Source: Deltaproteobacteria bacterium UBA6601
Lineage (GTDB): Bacteria; Myxococcota_A; UBA796; UBA9615
Length of the DNA: 5,604 nt
Direction of reading: 5' to 3'
NCBI GenBank assembly: GCA_002433485.1
Contig: DJIF01000077.1
Span: 1 to 5,604, forward strand
A program made the translations under genes and the position numbers. Positions 5,427 to 5,604 of the stretch are shown in pieces (positions within the stretch are counted from its first letter, which is position 1; the number at the start of each line of letters is the position of its first letter). The notes beneath the pieces were generated by a model. It saw only the letters and a program-made list of their open reading frames with translations, did no database searches and was not told the origin of the DNA.

Positions 5427-5604
5427 ATGAACACCCGGCTGCTCGCCCTGGCTGTGGGATTGATCACCGTATTGCCCGGCTGCACCTACAGGAGCTTCAG
5501 CAACGACGACCCAGGCCTTTGGGATGACGATGACTCGGCCGCAGATGACGATGACTCGGCCGCAGATGACGACGACAGCACCCCCGCAGATGACGACGAC
5601 AGCA
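5427..5604 (+). CDS. Lipoprotein with poly-Asp linker, 5' part (runs off right edge)
   Basis: N-terminal 59 residues of an exported lipoprotein; the functional part lies outside the window. The signal is MNTRLLALAVGLITVLPGC with a textbook LPGC lipobox (C19 lipidated). The residues after the cysteine (T, Y) include no Asp, so by the enterobacterial Lol rule it would go to the outer membrane. From residue 33 the chain is a repeated acidic linker: DDDDSAA twice, then DDDDSTPA, then DDDDS at the edge. Such linkers usually separate the lipid anchor from a folded domain, and they may bind divalent cations. The start is set by the signal peptide. The upstream sequence has only a weak GGGC, and the gene could be co-transcribed with the cysteine-rich lipoprotein 173 bases upstream. 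The product cannot be named from this part. Confidence 0.8.
   Translation, partial: MNTRLLALAVGLITVLPGCTYRSFSNDDPGLWDDDDSAADDDDSAADDDDSTPADDDDS
5523..5604 (+). repeat. 21-24 bp tandem repeats coding for the DDDDS linker
   Basis: Two identical 21-base units (GATGACGATGACTCGGCCGC plus A, 5523-5543 and 5544-5564) are followed by a 24-base variant with AGC ACC CCC (5565-5588) and a partial unit cut by the edge. All are in frame. Perfect short tandem repeats of this kind can change copy number by slippage and so vary linker length. The array probably continues beyond the window. Confidence 0.85.

Noticed and set aside
5296..5430. 44-codon ORF overlapping the next lipoprotein start by ATGA
   Set aside because: The overlap is suggestive of coupling, but there is no Shine-Dalgarno sequence and the product looks random. 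A four-base overlap of this kind can occur by chance.

Overview
The window comes from a GC-rich bacterial chromosome. The best guess at the source is a Myxococcota or other delta-proteobacterium-like lineage. The evidence is three predicted lipoproteins built from Asp/Cys-rich, calcium- or metal-binding-looking repeats (MopE-type repeats, 'DNDxDG' motifs between cysteines, 'ADDDDS' linkers), a style common in that part of the tree. This is inference from style, as no taxonomic marker gene is present. The RhlE-type helicase is widespread and does not narrow the host.

Layout. Positions 1-3880 hold three genes, all on the minus strand. Reading in the direction of transcription they are: an RhlE-type DEAD-box RNA helicase (3880-2645), a 349-residue polytopic membrane protein (2375-1326), and the first 410 residues of a repeat-rich lipoprotein (1230 to the left edge, continuing outside). 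From 3881 to 4365 lies a divergent intergenic region with one possible 63-codon plus-strand ORF (3943-4134) and an apparently unused perfect Shine-Dalgarno sequence. On the plus strand follow a 295-residue cysteine-rich lipoprotein (4366-5253) and the start of another lipoprotein with a poly-Asp linker (5427 to the right edge, incomplete).

The most interesting gene is the membrane protein at 1326-2375. It reads as two tandem four-helix units in gap-free register at a constant offset of 161 residues. Each unit resembles a MotA/TolQ/ExbB-type proton-channel subunit whose cytoplasmic loop has been reduced to about 35 residues, and one extra helix closes the C terminus. A fused double MotA-like subunit is unusual and its function is unknown. 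It lies directly upstream of the MopE-repeat lipoprotein gene, on the same strand and 95 bases away, so the two may be co-transcribed.

Working together: the helicase is a housekeeping RNA-remodelling enzyme and is probably unrelated to its neighbours. The three lipoproteins look like exported, disulfide-rich or acidic cation-binding envelope proteins. Two of them share a DDDDS linker element. Whether they form a system with the duplicated MotA-like protein cannot be decided from this window. No RNA genes, CRISPR arrays, insertion sequences or convincing intrinsic terminators were seen.
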